Source: Treponema sp. UBA1233 (GTDB lineage Bacteria; Spirochaetota; Spirochaetia; Treponematales; Treponemataceae). From it: a DNA stretch of 19,932 nt. The notes beneath the pieces were generated by a model. The model saw nothing but the letters and a program-made list of their open reading frames with translations, did not search any database and had not been told where the DNA came from. The stretch covers positions 715 to 20,646 of the forward strand of contig DBWR01000076.1 in NCBI GenBank assembly GCA_002309305.1, given 5' to 3'. The position numbers and the translations under genes were made by a program. Shown here piece after piece: positions 13,476 through 19,932 of this stretch; within the stretch, counting starts at the first letter, position 1; the number at the start of each line of letters is the position of its first letter.

Positions 13476-15449
13476 ATGGCAAAGTATCAGTTTCAGACGG
13501 AAGTAAATCAGCTTTTAAAGTTAATCATCCATTCGATGTATTCAAACAAGGACATTTTTTTAAGGGAGATTGTATCCAATGCCTCTGATGCACTGGACAA
13601 GCTCAAGTACCTTACCGTAAGCGACGACGCATACAAGAACCTTACGTTCAACCCGCGCATCGACATTACCTTTGACGAGGGCAAGTCTGTCCTGACAGTA
13701 CAGGACTGCGGTATCGGTATGGACGACAAGGATTTGGGCGACAACCTGGGTACAATCGCAAGAAGCGGCACAAAGGCATTCATCGAAAAGCTTTCTGCAA
13801 GCGGAAATCCAAACTCAGACCTCATCGGACAGTTCGGTGTGGGATTCTACAGCGCATTCATGGCGGCCGGAAAAATCGACGTATATACCCGCAAGGCCGG
13901 TGGAGACGGAAAGGCATGGCACTGGTCATCAGACGGTACAAATTCATACGACATCGAGGAGCTTGACCTTTCATCTGATGCTGCAAAACTCTACGGATTT
14001 GACAAGGCGGAAACTGTTGGTTCTGCCATAGAGATTCACCTTAACGACGACAGCAAGGATTATGCCTCAAGGTGGAAGATTGACGACCTTATCAAGAAAT
14101 ATTCAAACCACATCGCATTCCCGATTTATCTGCATTATACACAGAACAAGTACGACAAGGACGGAAAGCAGGAGGGAACCGAAAGCAAGGTGGAGCAGGT
14201 CAATTCCGCCAGCGCATTGTGGAAAAAGAGCAAGAGCGAGCTTAAACCGGAGGACTACAACGAGTTCTACAAGGTCATAAGCCATGACGGTACGGATCCG
14301 CTTTTGTACACCCACACCCATGCGGAGGGAACCCAGGAATACACGACATTGTTCTATGTTCCCCAGACGGCCCCGTTTGACATGTATCAGGCGGACTATG
14401 CAAGCGGCGTAAAGCTGTATGTTAAGCGCGTTTTCATCACAGACGACGACAAGGAGCTTTTGCCATCATATCTTCGTTTTGTACGCGGTATAATCGACTC
14501 TGAGGATCTTCCGCTCAACGTAAGCCGTGAAATCCTTCAGCAGAACCGCATTCTGGAGACAATCAAGACACAGTCAGTAAAGAAGCTTTTGGGTGAATTC
14601 AAGAAGCTTGGTGAAAATGCTGACAAGGCTCGCAAGGCAGAAAAGCCTACCGATGAAGAAAAAGCCACAATTGAAAAATGGAATGACTTTGTAAAGAACT
14701 ACAACCGCCCCCTCAAGGAAGGCCTGTATTCAGACTATGCCAACAGGGATGAGATTGCTGAAATCTTACGCTTCAAGAGCACCGACGAGGCAGGAACAGG
14801 CGACGGAAACTGGGTTAGCTTTGCAGATTATGTAGGCCGCATGAAGGACGGTCAAAAGGCAATCTACTACATCACGGGAACCGACGAAAAGAACCTCCGT
14901 GCATCTCCTCTTCTGGAAGCATACAAGAACAAGGGCTTTGAAGTCCTGATCATGGCAGATGAGATTGACGACATTGTTATTCCGGGATTTGGAAAATACA
15001 AGGATTTTGAACTTAAGGCCGTTAACCGCGCAGGAAGCGATGAAGAACTTGGTGTTGACAAGGACGAGGCAAAGAAAAAGGAAGATGCGTTTAAACCTGT
15101 GCAGGAGAAAATCAAGAAGGCTCTTGGTGATCGCGTAAAGGATGTCGTTCTTTCAAAGAGGCTTTCGGACAGCCCGGCATGTGTTGTCATAGATGAAAAT
15201 GATCCGTCCCTCCAGATGGAGCGTATGATGCGTGCAATGGGACATGGTTCCGGTGGTCTTGTAAAACCGATTCTGGAAATCAACGGCGAGCATGCCCTTG
15301 TAAAGAAGCTTGAAGGGGACGTAAGCGAGGAGTTCGTGTCCAATGTATGTGAGGTTCTTCTTGACCAGTCTTTGCTGATTAGCGGAGAGGAAATAACAGA
15401 TCCTGCATCTTTTGTAAAAGCAATGAATTCCCTCTTGACACAGGCCTGA
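13476..15449 (+). CDS. htpG: Molecular chaperone HtpG (Hsp90)
   Basis: Cytoplasmic ATP-dependent chaperone dimer of the Hsp90 family, 657 residues from ATG 13476. I choose this start because it has AAGAAGGT about 5 nt upstream and gives the usual MAKYQFQTEV opening; the 13 codons before it begin in the terminator U-run. N-terminal GHKL ATPase motifs are EIVSNASDALDKL (31-43, Asn35 for Mg-ATP), DCGIGM (77-82), GTIARSGT (92-99) and GQFGVGFYSAF (118-128). The middle domain has LPLNVSREILQQNRIL with the ATP-contacting Arg. The C-terminal dimer domain ends without MEEVD, as expected in bacteria. It carries the promoter -35 of rpsU in its last codons. Confidence 0.97.
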   Translation: MAKYQFQTEVNQLLKLIIHSMYSNKDIFLREIVSNASDALDKLKYLTVSDDAYKNLTFNPRIDITFDEGKSVLTVQDCGIGMDDKDLGDNLGTIARSGTKAFIEKLSASGNPNSDLIGQFGVGFYSAFMAAGKIDVYTRKAGGDGKAWHWSSDGTNSYDIEELDLSSDAAKLYGFDKAETVGSAIEIHLNDDSKDYASRWKIDDLIKKYSNHIAFPIYLHYTQNKYDKDGKQEGTESKVEQVNSASALWKKSKSELKPEDYNEFYKVISHDGTDPLLYTHTHAEGTQEYTTLFYVPQTAPFDMYQADYASGVKLYVKRVFITDDDKELLPSYLRFVRGIIDSEDLPLNVSREILQQNRILETIKTQSVKKLLGEFKKLGENADKARKAEKPTDEEKATIEKWNDFVKNYNRPLKEGLYSDYANRDEIAEILRFKSTDEAGTGDGNWVSFADYVGRMKDGQKAIYYITGTDEKNLRASPLLEAYKNKGFEVLIMADEIDDIVIPGFGKYKDFELKAVNRAGSDEELGVDKDEAKKKEDAFKPVQEKIKKALGDRVKDVVLSKRLSDSPACVVIDENDPSLQMERMMRAMGHGSGGLVKPILEINGEHALVKKLEGDVSEEFVSNVCEVLLDQSLLISGEEITDPASFVKAMNSLLTQA

Positions 15450-15463
15450 ACAATTGGCATAAT
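15435..15463 (+). promoter_or_regulatory. Promoter of rpsU
   Basis: Perfect TTGACA (15435-15440, within the end of htpG), 17-nt spacer, CATAAT (15458-15463) preceded by TGG as an extended -10. The predicted start is near 15470. Confidence 0.75.
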
Positions 15464-15470
15464 AAAGGCT

Positions 15471-15487
15471 CCCAAGAAACTTCTGGG
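15471..15487 (+). other. Hairpin at the 5' end of the rpsU mRNA
   Basis: CCCA and TGGG close a short imperfect hairpin (one bulged A, GA/TC inside) at the predicted transcript start, 21 nt before the rpsU ATG. It may stabilise the mRNA. Confidence 0.35.
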
Positions 15488-15507
15488 TAAGGATGGTGAA
15501 AAGAACA

Positions 15508-15717
15508 ATGGCAACAATCTTTGTTGACGACAACGAGAACCTTGAAAAGGCAATCAAGCGTTTTAAGAGAATGATTGAAAAAGAAGGTATTATCCGCGAA
15601 TACAAGAAGCGTGAATACTACGAAAAGCCTTCCACCATCTTGAACCGCAAGAACAAGACATTGCAGCGCAAGCTGATGAAGAAAAACCACAGGTCACATG
15701 ATTCAAAAGCATACTAA
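15508..15717 (+). CDS. rpsU: 30S ribosomal protein S21
   Basis: A small basic protein of the 30S subunit needed for efficient initiation at natural ribosome sites; 69 residues. The start is ATG 15508 (MATIFVDDNENLEKAIKRF), the usual S21 opening, with GGTGA about 8 nt upstream. An in-frame ATG at 15493 has no room for a ribosome site. The protein is highly basic, with a KKREYYEKP segment and a C-terminal Lys/Arg/His tail, and the normal family length. It has its own promoter and terminator. Its last 20 bp overlap the start of the next gene. Confidence 0.96.
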   Translation: MATIFVDDNENLEKAIKRFKRMIEKEGIIREYKKREYYEKPSTILNRKNKTLQRKLMKKNHRSHDSKAY

Positions 15718-16591
15718 TGTCTGTGGACTAAAGAAAAGAACCTTGCATTCGGTTGTGGGGTTCTTTTTTTTATTGTCCTCCATATTTTTTTATTCATGCC
15801 TCTCCCTTTCATATTCGCTTACGGATGAACAGATTCTGGAGTCAGAGGCCCTCTATATTCCTGAAGAATACGAGTGGATTCAAGTGCGTCCGGGACTGAG
15901 CCATGCAGAATATCATAACAGCCGTTTTCCCATCTTGTATACCCTTGTCCGTGTGGATCTTTCTGCTCCTGATTTGAGCCTTGTCTGCTATCCGATGCCG
16001 GATGATGTTAAGGACGGTAAGGTTTTGCGCATTTACCTTTCTGATTTCTCCAAAGAAAATTCATGTGCCGTTTCATTCAACTCAAGTCCGTTTGAGTCTG
16101 TAATTGATTCACGCACAAAGATAGTCGGGGTACATAAGGTGCAGGGTGAAGTTGTTTTTGCTCCGGTAAAAAATCATGCTGCCCTTGCGTTTGACAAAAC
16201 CGATGGTGGATATGAGGCCTTTGTTTTGCCTGATCAGGATGCAAAGTCAGTTGAAAAGCGTCAGTATGTTTTTGGAGGATTTTATTCCGTGCTTGAAAAT
16301 GGCGTGGAAGTGAAGTTTTCACGTCATACATACGATTCCAGGATGGCGGTGGGAATTGCAGACGGTGGAAAGACCCTCTATGTTCTTGCCGTAGAAGGGG
16401 AGTTCCCCGAACAGAGCAGGGGACTTTCTTATGCCCAGTGTGCCCGAATCTTCAAAAGGCTTGGATGTACGGATGCTCTTGAACTTGACGGCGGTACGAC
16501 AACAGCATTGCGATTGGGGAATAAAAGCGGACTTTCATATTCAACATACCGGAAGACACCTTCATGCATAGGCTTCATCTTTTCGGACTAG
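15698..16591 (+). CDS. NAGPA-like phosphodiester glycosidase lipoprotein
   Basis: A 297-residue exported protein of the phosphodiester glycosidase family (NAGPA/DUF2233), whose members remove sugar-1-phosphodiester caps or act on cell-surface glycans. After KKR (12-14) comes a hydrophobic run ending FFYSC, a relaxed spirochaetal lipobox with Cys34 as the likely lipid anchor. The family core shows in SRMAVGIADGGKTLYVLAVEG and the C-terminal GCTDALELDGGTTTALRL (LDGG is the usual LDGGGS site). The start ATG 15698 is only weakly supported (AGG upstream) and overlaps rpsU by 20 bp. An in-frame TTG at 15743 is possible but would lose the basic N-region. The rpsU terminator lies inside codons 13-25, so expression needs readthrough or another promoter. 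The exact substrate is unknown. Confidence 0.8.
   Translation: MIQKHTNVCGLKKRTLHSVVGFFFLLSSIFFYSCLSLSYSLTDEQILESEALYIPEEYEWIQVRPGLSHAEYHNSRFPILYTLVRVDLSAPDLSLVCYPMPDDVKDGKVLRIYLSDFSKENSCAVSFNSSPFESVIDSRTKIVGVHKVQGEVVFAPVKNHAALAFDKTDGGYEAFVLPDQDAKSVEKRQYVFGGFYSVLENGVEVKFSRHTYDSRMAVGIADGGKTLYVLAVEGEFPEQSRGLSYAQCARIFKRLGCTDALELDGGTTTALRLGNKSGLSYSTYRKTPSCIGFIFSD
15734..15771 (+). terminator. Intrinsic terminator after rpsU, inside the next gene
   Basis: AAAAGAACC (15734-15742) pairs with GGTTCTTTT (15759-15767) across a 16-nt loop and runs into eight T (15764-15771). It sits 17 nt past the rpsU stop and within the signal-peptide codons of the NAGPA-like gene. Confidence 0.75.
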
Positions 16592-16615
16592 GCTTTGTTT
16601 CATTAAAAATCCATG

Positions 16616-16644
16616 TTGACATCTTTCCCTTAATATGCTAGTTT
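16616..16644 (+). promoter_or_regulatory. Promoter of the aromatic operon
   Basis: Perfect TTGACA (16616-16621), 17-nt spacer, TAGTTT (16639-16644) preceded by TGC (extended -10). T1, A2 and T6 of the -10 match consensus. The predicted transcript start is A16651, only 3 nt before the leader ATG. Confidence 0.7.
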
Positions 16645-16653
16645 TAAGTCACT

Positions 16654-16761
16654 ATGAAAAACACAACCCGTTGGGCGCAGAAAATCTATTCCTCATTGTT
16701 GGCCTACTTTTATTTTGGCTTTTATTATTCCTCATCTGCGCGCGGAAGTTTTGCCGTATAA
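16654..16761 (+). CDS. Aromatic amino-acid leader peptide (attenuator peptide)
   Basis: A 35-codon ORF whose product carries Tyr18-Phe-Tyr-Phe-Gly-Phe-Tyr-Tyr25 (seven aromatic residues in eight), plus Tyr12, Phe33 and one Trp7. In all it has five Tyr and four Phe. It lies between the operon promoter and an intrinsic terminator upstream of aroF-tyrA, the placement expected for an attenuation peptide that senses charged tRNA-Tyr and tRNA-Phe. The peptide itself is probably not functional; the act of translation is. A ribosome stalled at codons 18-25 (16705-16728) would reach to about 16741 and leave the antiterminator arm at 16742 free. One finishing at the stop (16759-16761) would cover that arm. 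No ribosome site precedes the ATG, and the predicted mRNA 5' end is 3 nt upstream. The Tyr/Phe content and geometry are seen; function is inference. Confidence 0.85.
   Translation: MKNTTRWAQKIYSSLLAYFYFGFYYSSSARGSFAV
16675..16741 (+). promoter_or_regulatory. Leader 1:2 stem of the attenuator
   Basis: GCGCAGA (16675-16681) and TCTGCGC (16735-16741) are perfect 7-bp complements flanking the aromatic codons. CCG 16668-16670 could also pair with CGG 16743-16745, invading the antiterminator arm. A translating ribosome would open the stem. It may serve as a pause or protector hairpin. Confidence 0.5.
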
Positions 16762-16802
16762 CGGTGTGTGTTGTGATACCGGTAAATACAGGAACCTTCC
16801 GC
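16742..16802 (+). promoter_or_regulatory. Antiterminator stem of the aroF attenuator
   Basis: GCGGAAG (16742-16748) pairs perfectly with CTTCCGC (16796-16802); after one mismatch, TTT 16750-16752 can pair with GAA 16792-16794. It uses the 5' arm and loop of the terminator, so the two structures exclude each other. Confidence 0.75.
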
Positions 16803-16823
16803 AAAGGAGGGTTCTTTTTTTTT
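16792..16823 (+). terminator. Intrinsic terminator (attenuator) upstream of aroF
   Basis: GAACCTTCC (16792-16800) and GGAGGGTTC (16806-16814) form a 9-bp stem with one G-U and loop GCAAA, followed by nine T (16815-16823). It lies 29 nt before the aroF start and after the leader ORF, so it can only act to stop transcription into aroF-tyrA. Confidence 0.92.
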
Positions 16824-16852
16824 GCAAATATATCTGACAAGGAGAAAAGAAA

Positions 16853-17887
16853 ATGATTATTGTATTGAAGCAGGGAACGGATAAAAGTGCCGTTGACAAG
16901 TTTATCGAGAGCGTAAAGGAAAAGGGGCTGGGCGTTCACCTTTCTACTGGTGTGAACAAAACGCTTATCGGGCTTTTGGGAGATACTTCAAAGCTTGATC
17001 CTGAGGATTTCCTTGCAAACGATATAGTTGAGTCAGCTGAACGTGTTTCTGCACCTTACAAGATGGCAAGCCGTTCATTCCATCCGCAGAATACTGTTGT
17101 AACTGTTGGAGGAGGTCAGAGCGGTGTCGTTTCATGTACCATCGGAGACGGAAAGACAATTCCGGTGATTGCAGGTCCATGTTCTGTTGAAACTGAGGAA
17201 CAGATAATGGATGCGGCTAATGCTGTAAAAAAGGCGGGTGCACGCATACTTCGCGGTGGAGCATACAAACCCCGTACTTCCCCGTACAGTTTCCAGGGGC
17301 TTGGTGTCAAAGGCCTTAAACTCCTTTCCATGGCAAAAAAAGAAACAGGTCTTCCAATCTGCACGGAGCTTATGTCCATCTCTGAACTTGGCTTTTTTAA
17401 TGATGTTGACTTGATTCAAATTGGGGCACGCAATTTCCAGAACTTTGATCTCCTTAAGGAACTTGGAAAATGCGGAAAACCAATTCTTCTAAAGAGGGGC
17501 TTGTCCGGTACATTGACAGAACTCTTGATGTCTGCTGAATACATCATGGCAAACGGAAATGAAAATGTCATCCTCTGTGAGCGCGGAATCCGTTACTATG
17601 ACAACTACACCCGCAACTGCCTTGACTTGAGCGCAGTTCCATACCTTCACAAGGTTAGCCACCTTCCGGTCGTAATCGATCCTAGTCATGCCTGTGGTCT
17701 AAGATGGATGGTAGGTGATCTTGCAAAGGCGGCTGTTGCAATCGGAGCCGACAGTCTTGAAATCGAAGTCCACTGTAATCCTGAAAAGGCATTGAGTGAT
17801 GCATCCCAGCAGCTTACACCTGTCATGTTCGATGAATTGATGCAAAAGCTTAACAAGATTGCAGCCGTTGATGACAAGACGATGTAA
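16853..17887 (+). CDS. aroF: 3-deoxy-7-phosphoheptulonate synthase (DAHP synthase)
   Basis: First step of the shikimate pathway: joins phosphoenolpyruvate and erythrose-4-phosphate. The 344 residues have an N-terminal ferredoxin-like domain (about 1-70; MIIVLKQG opening), as in the Thermotoga-type class I-beta enzyme, where it gives Tyr/Phe feedback control. The barrel follows, with AGPCSVE (107-113, Cys110 a metal ligand), RGGAYKPRTSPYSFQGLG (134-151), IGARNFQNFDLL, LLKRG, CERGIR, DPSHACG and EVHCNPEKALSD. All active-site motifs are present. The start has AAGGAG 8 nt before ATG. It is first in an operon with tyrA (12-nt gap) and sits behind the Tyr/Phe-rich leader and attenuator, so both transcription and enzyme activity are probably under end-product control. 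Confidence 0.96.
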   Translation: MIIVLKQGTDKSAVDKFIESVKEKGLGVHLSTGVNKTLIGLLGDTSKLDPEDFLANDIVESAERVSAPYKMASRSFHPQNTVVTVGGGQSGVVSCTIGDGKTIPVIAGPCSVETEEQIMDAANAVKKAGARILRGGAYKPRTSPYSFQGLGVKGLKLLSMAKKETGLPICTELMSISELGFFNDVDLIQIGARNFQNFDLLKELGKCGKPILLKRGLSGTLTELLMSAEYIMANGNENVILCERGIRYYDNYTRNCLDLSAVPYLHKVSHLPVVIDPSHACGLRWMVGDLAKAAVAIGADSLEIEVHCNPEKALSDASQQLTPVMFDELMQKLNKIAAVDDKTM

Positions 17888-17899
17888 GCGGAGAAAAAG

Positions 17900-18781
17900 A
17901 TGAAGCGACTTGATGAATTGACATACGGAATTGTGGGGCTTGGAATCATGGGAGGTTCTTTTGCCAAATCAATCAGGCAGAATGTGTTGAACCGTTCAAA
18001 TTCTACTGGAAAGATTTACGTGTGCAACCGAAGTACTGCATGTCTTTCTCTTGCAATGCAGGAAGGTGTCGCCGATAAAACCTTTACTTCCGACAAGGTG
18101 GGCCAGATGCTCCCTGAATGTGACGTTGTGTTTGTGTGCCTCTATCCTCATGCAACCGTTGAATTCCTGAAAGAACACAGGGATGACTTCAAGTCCGGGG
18201 CAATAGTTACAGACATCAGCGGAGTCAAGGGAATATTCATTCAGGAAGGAGATTCTCTGGTTCGTGATGATGTTGACTTTATAATCGGACATCCCATGGC
18301 AGGCGGAGAAAAGGAAGGTTATGCCGCGTCAAATGCAAGGTATTTCATCAACCACAATTATATTCTTTGTCCCAGAAAGGAAAACAGGGAAGAGAACGTT
18401 GCCCTGTTCAAGAACCTTATCGGTGAGATGGGGTTTACACGCATAACGGAAACCGACTGCGACACTCACGACTGGAAGATTGGATTTACGAGCCAGCTGT
18501 GCCACGTTATCGCAAGTGCCATGGTTCAGAGTGCCGACGGACCGGACATTACGGCTTTTGGCGGCGGTAGTTTTGAAGACTTGACCCGCATAGCGATGAT
18601 AAACGCACCGCTGTGGACTGAGCTTTTTATCAGCAACAGGGAAAAGCTTGTCCAGCACATAGAGAATTTTGAAAAGGCACTTTCCGTCCTGAAGAATGAC
18701 ATTGCCACCTCCAACGCAGAAGACATGAAGTCCTATCTTGAGGAAGTCAGGGCTAAACGCATAGCGATGGCATGCCGCTGA
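17900..18781 (+). CDS. tyrA: Prephenate dehydrogenase
   Basis: Oxidative decarboxylation of prephenate to 4-hydroxyphenylpyruvate, the committed step to tyrosine. The 293-residue protein has the NAD-binding GLGIMGGS (13-20) at the N-terminus, TDISGVKG, and IIGHPMAGGEKEGYAAS with the catalytic His131. A helical C-terminal dimer domain follows (FTSQLCHVIASAM, FGGGSFEDLTRIA). There is no chorismate mutase fusion and no C-terminal ACT domain, so regulation may rest on the shared attenuator. The start has GGAG about 6 nt before ATG. It is 12 nt after aroF in the same operon and converges on apt with 3 nt between stop codons; no terminator is visible there. Confidence 0.95.
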   Translation: MKRLDELTYGIVGLGIMGGSFAKSIRQNVLNRSNSTGKIYVCNRSTACLSLAMQEGVADKTFTSDKVGQMLPECDVVFVCLYPHATVEFLKEHRDDFKSGAIVTDISGVKGIFIQEGDSLVRDDVDFIIGHPMAGGEKEGYAASNARYFINHNYILCPRKENREENVALFKNLIGEMGFTRITETDCDTHDWKIGFTSQLCHVIASAMVQSADGPDITAFGGGSFEDLTRIAMINAPLWTELFISNREKLVQHIENFEKALSVLKNDIATSNAEDMKSYLEEVRAKRIAMACR

Positions 18782-18784
18782 AGC

Positions 18785-19327
18785 TTACATCGTTTCCGTG
18801 GAGTATTCGATTAAAGTGGTTACGTCAAGGCCTTCCAGAGTCTTCTTGTAGTTCAGGAAGGGTAGGCCAATGACCCCGAACACATCGGTGACGGCCGCTC
18901 CACCCATTTCCACGAGCTTTTTGCTTGCGGTAAGGGTGCCTCCGGTCGCAATCAGATCATCGACAAGAAGAATGTGCTGGCCCTTTTGAATGTCAGCGCA
19001 GTGAACCTCTACCTCCGCAGATCCGTACTCAAGGTTATAGGCGCAGGTATAGGTTTTGCCCGGGAGCTTGCCCTTTTTACGGATGAGTATGAGGGGGATG
19101 CCCATCTTTTCGGCAAAGGGTGCTGCAAAAATAAAACCGCGTGATTCTATGGCGGCTACAGCATCAATCTTTTTATTCGAATAGATTTCCACCATGCGTT
19201 CAATACAATAGCGGAATGCCTCCGGATGCCGTAAAATGCCGGTGATGTCGTAGAACAAAACCCCAGGCTTCGGAAAGTCCGGAATCTTACCAATTACCCT
19301 GTCCAGCGTCTCAAAATCCTTGTTCAT
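18785..19327 (-). CDS. apt: Adenine phosphoribosyltransferase
   Basis: Purine salvage: adenine plus PRPP gives AMP. The protein has 180 residues from ATG 19327-19325. The upstream in-frame ATG at 19339 is rejected because the GAGG ribosome site lies between the two and fits only the second. Motifs are DFPKPGVLFYDIT (17-29), AAIESRGFIFAAP (58-70), the RKKGKLPG loop (83-90) and the PRPP-binding VDDLIATGGT (122-131). Length and order are normal for the family. It lies 47 nt after the Rpn-family gene on the same strand, so co-transcription is possible, but a 7-bp tandem repeat lies in that gap. I saw no purine riboswitch. Confidence 0.96.
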   Translation of the reverse strand: MNKDFETLDRVIGKIPDFPKPGVLFYDITGILRHPEAFRYCIERMVEIYSNKKIDAVAAIESRGFIFAAPFAEKMGIPLILIRKKGKLPGKTYTCAYNLEYGSAEVEVHCADIQKGQHILLVDDLIATGGTLTASKKLVEMGGAAVTDVFGVIGLPFLNYKKTLEGLDVTTLIEYSTETM

Positions 19328-19341
19328 ACAGTACCTCATTT

Positions 19342-19362
19342 ATAATTCATAATTCATAATTC
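19342..19362. repeat. 7-bp tandem repeat, three copies
   Basis: ATAATTC is repeated three times without a gap at 19342-19362, in the 47-nt space between apt and the Rpn-family gene. Read on the minus strand it gives GAATTAT units just upstream of the apt ribosome site, so copy number would change the AT-rich promoter-like region. Confidence 0.8.
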
Positions 19363-19374
19363 AGTTTTCAACTT

Positions 19375-19932
19375 TCATCTTAATTGCTCTGCAATTTCCT
19401 GCACTTTCTCAAGGGGGAGTCCAATGCAGCGGGAAACCTTCTCAATTGAATCTCCTTCCCGCAGGAGGTTTTCAGCGTCTTCCATGGCTTTCTGGGAGGC
19501 ACCTTCGGCAAGACCTGCAGAGAGACCGTCTTCGTAGCCGTCCTCACGGCACACCCTCTTGAATTCTTCCTCATCATATTCCGTCAAACTCATTGCCGTC
19601 ACCTCTTCCTTCTGTTCCTTGAAAAATCCGCCCAGCAGCTTTTCCCTTATCGCCCATTCCATGGCTTCCTCGACCGCCGCCTTTTTGTCCATGCCGGACT
19701 TCCTGTTGTCCTTTATCCTGTAAACGTACCTTATGTAATCATACAACGCTTTGCAATTTTTTTGAAGTGGTTCATTGCATTTTGGGTTGATGTTTATTAC
19801 ATCCGCCGTCCATTCAAAATCCCCTGACTTGTCCTCATTCATGAATGCATCCGACAGCCTCATTTTCCACCGGCTCTCTTCATCCTCATTGCCGTTGTAG
19901 AACACAATGAATTTGGGCGTTGGGATTCTTAC
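19375..19932 (-). CDS. Rpn-family PD-(D/E)XK nuclease (partial, N-terminus cut)
   Basis: The last 186 codons of a gene entering from the right edge. The visible part begins with VRIPTPKFIVFYNG and LSDAF, the conserved middle of the Rpn (recombination-promoting nuclease, transposase_31-like) family. It continues with a helical region (CKALYDYIRYVYRIKD, EEAMEWAIREKLLGGFF) and ends with a GLSAGLAEG tail, an Ala/Glu-rich helix and an IEKVSRCIGLPLEKVQEIAEQ helix typical of these proteins. The nuclease core residues lie in the missing N-terminal part, so activity cannot be judged. GTG 19905 lies inside the FIVFYNG motif and is not the start. These genes occur in many copies in Treponema and other gut bacteria; E. 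coli homologues promote RecA-independent recombination. Confidence 0.85.
   Translation of the reverse strand, partial: VRIPTPKFIVFYNGNEDEESRWKMRLSDAFMNEDKSGDFEWTADVININPKCNEPLQKNCKALYDYIRYVYRIKDNRKSGMDKKAAVEEAMEWAIREKLLGGFFKEQKEEVTAMSLTEYDEEEFKRVCREDGYEDGLSAGLAEGASQKAMEDAENLLREGDSIEKVSRCIGLPLEKVQEIAEQLR

Noticed and set aside
13430..13476. CIRCE heat-shock operator before htpG
   Set aside because: No TTAGCACTC/GAGTGCTAA inverted repeat is present.
14867..15553. 228-codon antisense ORF over the end of htpG
   Set aside because: Shadow of htpG codon bias; Ser/Arg-rich with no recognisable domain and it crosses the rpsU promoter.
16592..16852. T-box riboswitch before aroF
   Set aside because: No T-box motif or specifier stem; the leader ORF and antiterminator account for the region.
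16635..16856. 73-codon ORF with hydrophobic residues overlapping the aro leader
   Set aside because: It is another frame of the leader and runs straight through the terminator stem and U-run up to the aroF start. Its ATG lies inside the -10 region, so it would not be on the transcript. The 35-codon frame explains the aromatic codons and structure better.
19328..19339. apt start at ATG 19339
   Set aside because: The GAGG ribosome site lies inside these four codons, so initiation at 19327 is preferred.

Overview
The window reads as chromosomal DNA of a spirochaete, most likely a gut- or rumen-type Treponema. Pointers are the gene set (a Tsr-like chemoreceptor, a 7TM-EAL cyclic-di-GMP enzyme, an Rpn-family nuclease gene, an HdrB-like CCG protein), the medium G+C of most genes, a tRNA gene without encoded CCA, and strong AGGAG-type ribosome sites. 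The species call is inference from protein style only. I see no prophage, insertion sequence or CRISPR array.

Layout. 1-344 (-): start of an HdrB-like CCG-domain protein cut by the window edge. 345-567: divergent regulatory region. 568-4496 (+): argH and, 5 nt later, a DinG-type helicase carrying an N-terminal JAMM metalloprotease domain. 4506-5474 (-): exported SUMF1/FGE-fold protein with a clear promoter. 5630-5702 (-): tRNA-Lys(UUU). 5865-7832 (+): 7TM / degenerate GGDEF / EAL phosphodiesterase. 7876-9291 (-): AT-rich exported SH3-domain protein of unknown role. 9371-11053 (-): fhs. 11273-13375 (+): methyl-accepting chemotaxis protein, ended by a strong terminator. 13476-15449 (+): htpG. 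15508-15717 (+): rpsU, with its own promoter and terminator. 15698-16591 (+): phosphodiester-glycosidase (NAGPA-like) lipoprotein that overlaps rpsU. 16616-18781 (+): an aromatic amino-acid operon, promoter - leader peptide - attenuator - aroF - tyrA. 18785-19327 (-): apt. 19375-19932 (-): Rpn-family protein cut by the right edge.

The most notable element lies in the non-coding stretch before aroF. A 35-codon leader ORF (16654-16761) contains Tyr-Phe-Tyr-Phe-Gly-Phe-Tyr-Tyr. It is followed by an antiterminator (16742-16748 pairing with 16796-16802) and a mutually exclusive intrinsic terminator with nine U (16792-16823). The AroF start codon lies 29 nt beyond the U-run, behind a good ribosome site. 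The geometry fits classical ribosome-mediated attenuation: stalling on aromatic codons frees the antiterminator arm, and reading to the stop codon covers it. The products, DAHP synthase and prephenate dehydrogenase, make the amino acids the leader would sense. The predicted promoter puts the transcript start about 3 nt before the leader ATG, so the leader may be translated almost leaderless.

Other points worth a look are the JAMM-DinG fusion, the rpsU terminator lying inside the signal-peptide codons of the next gene, and several inverted or direct repeats in promoter regions.
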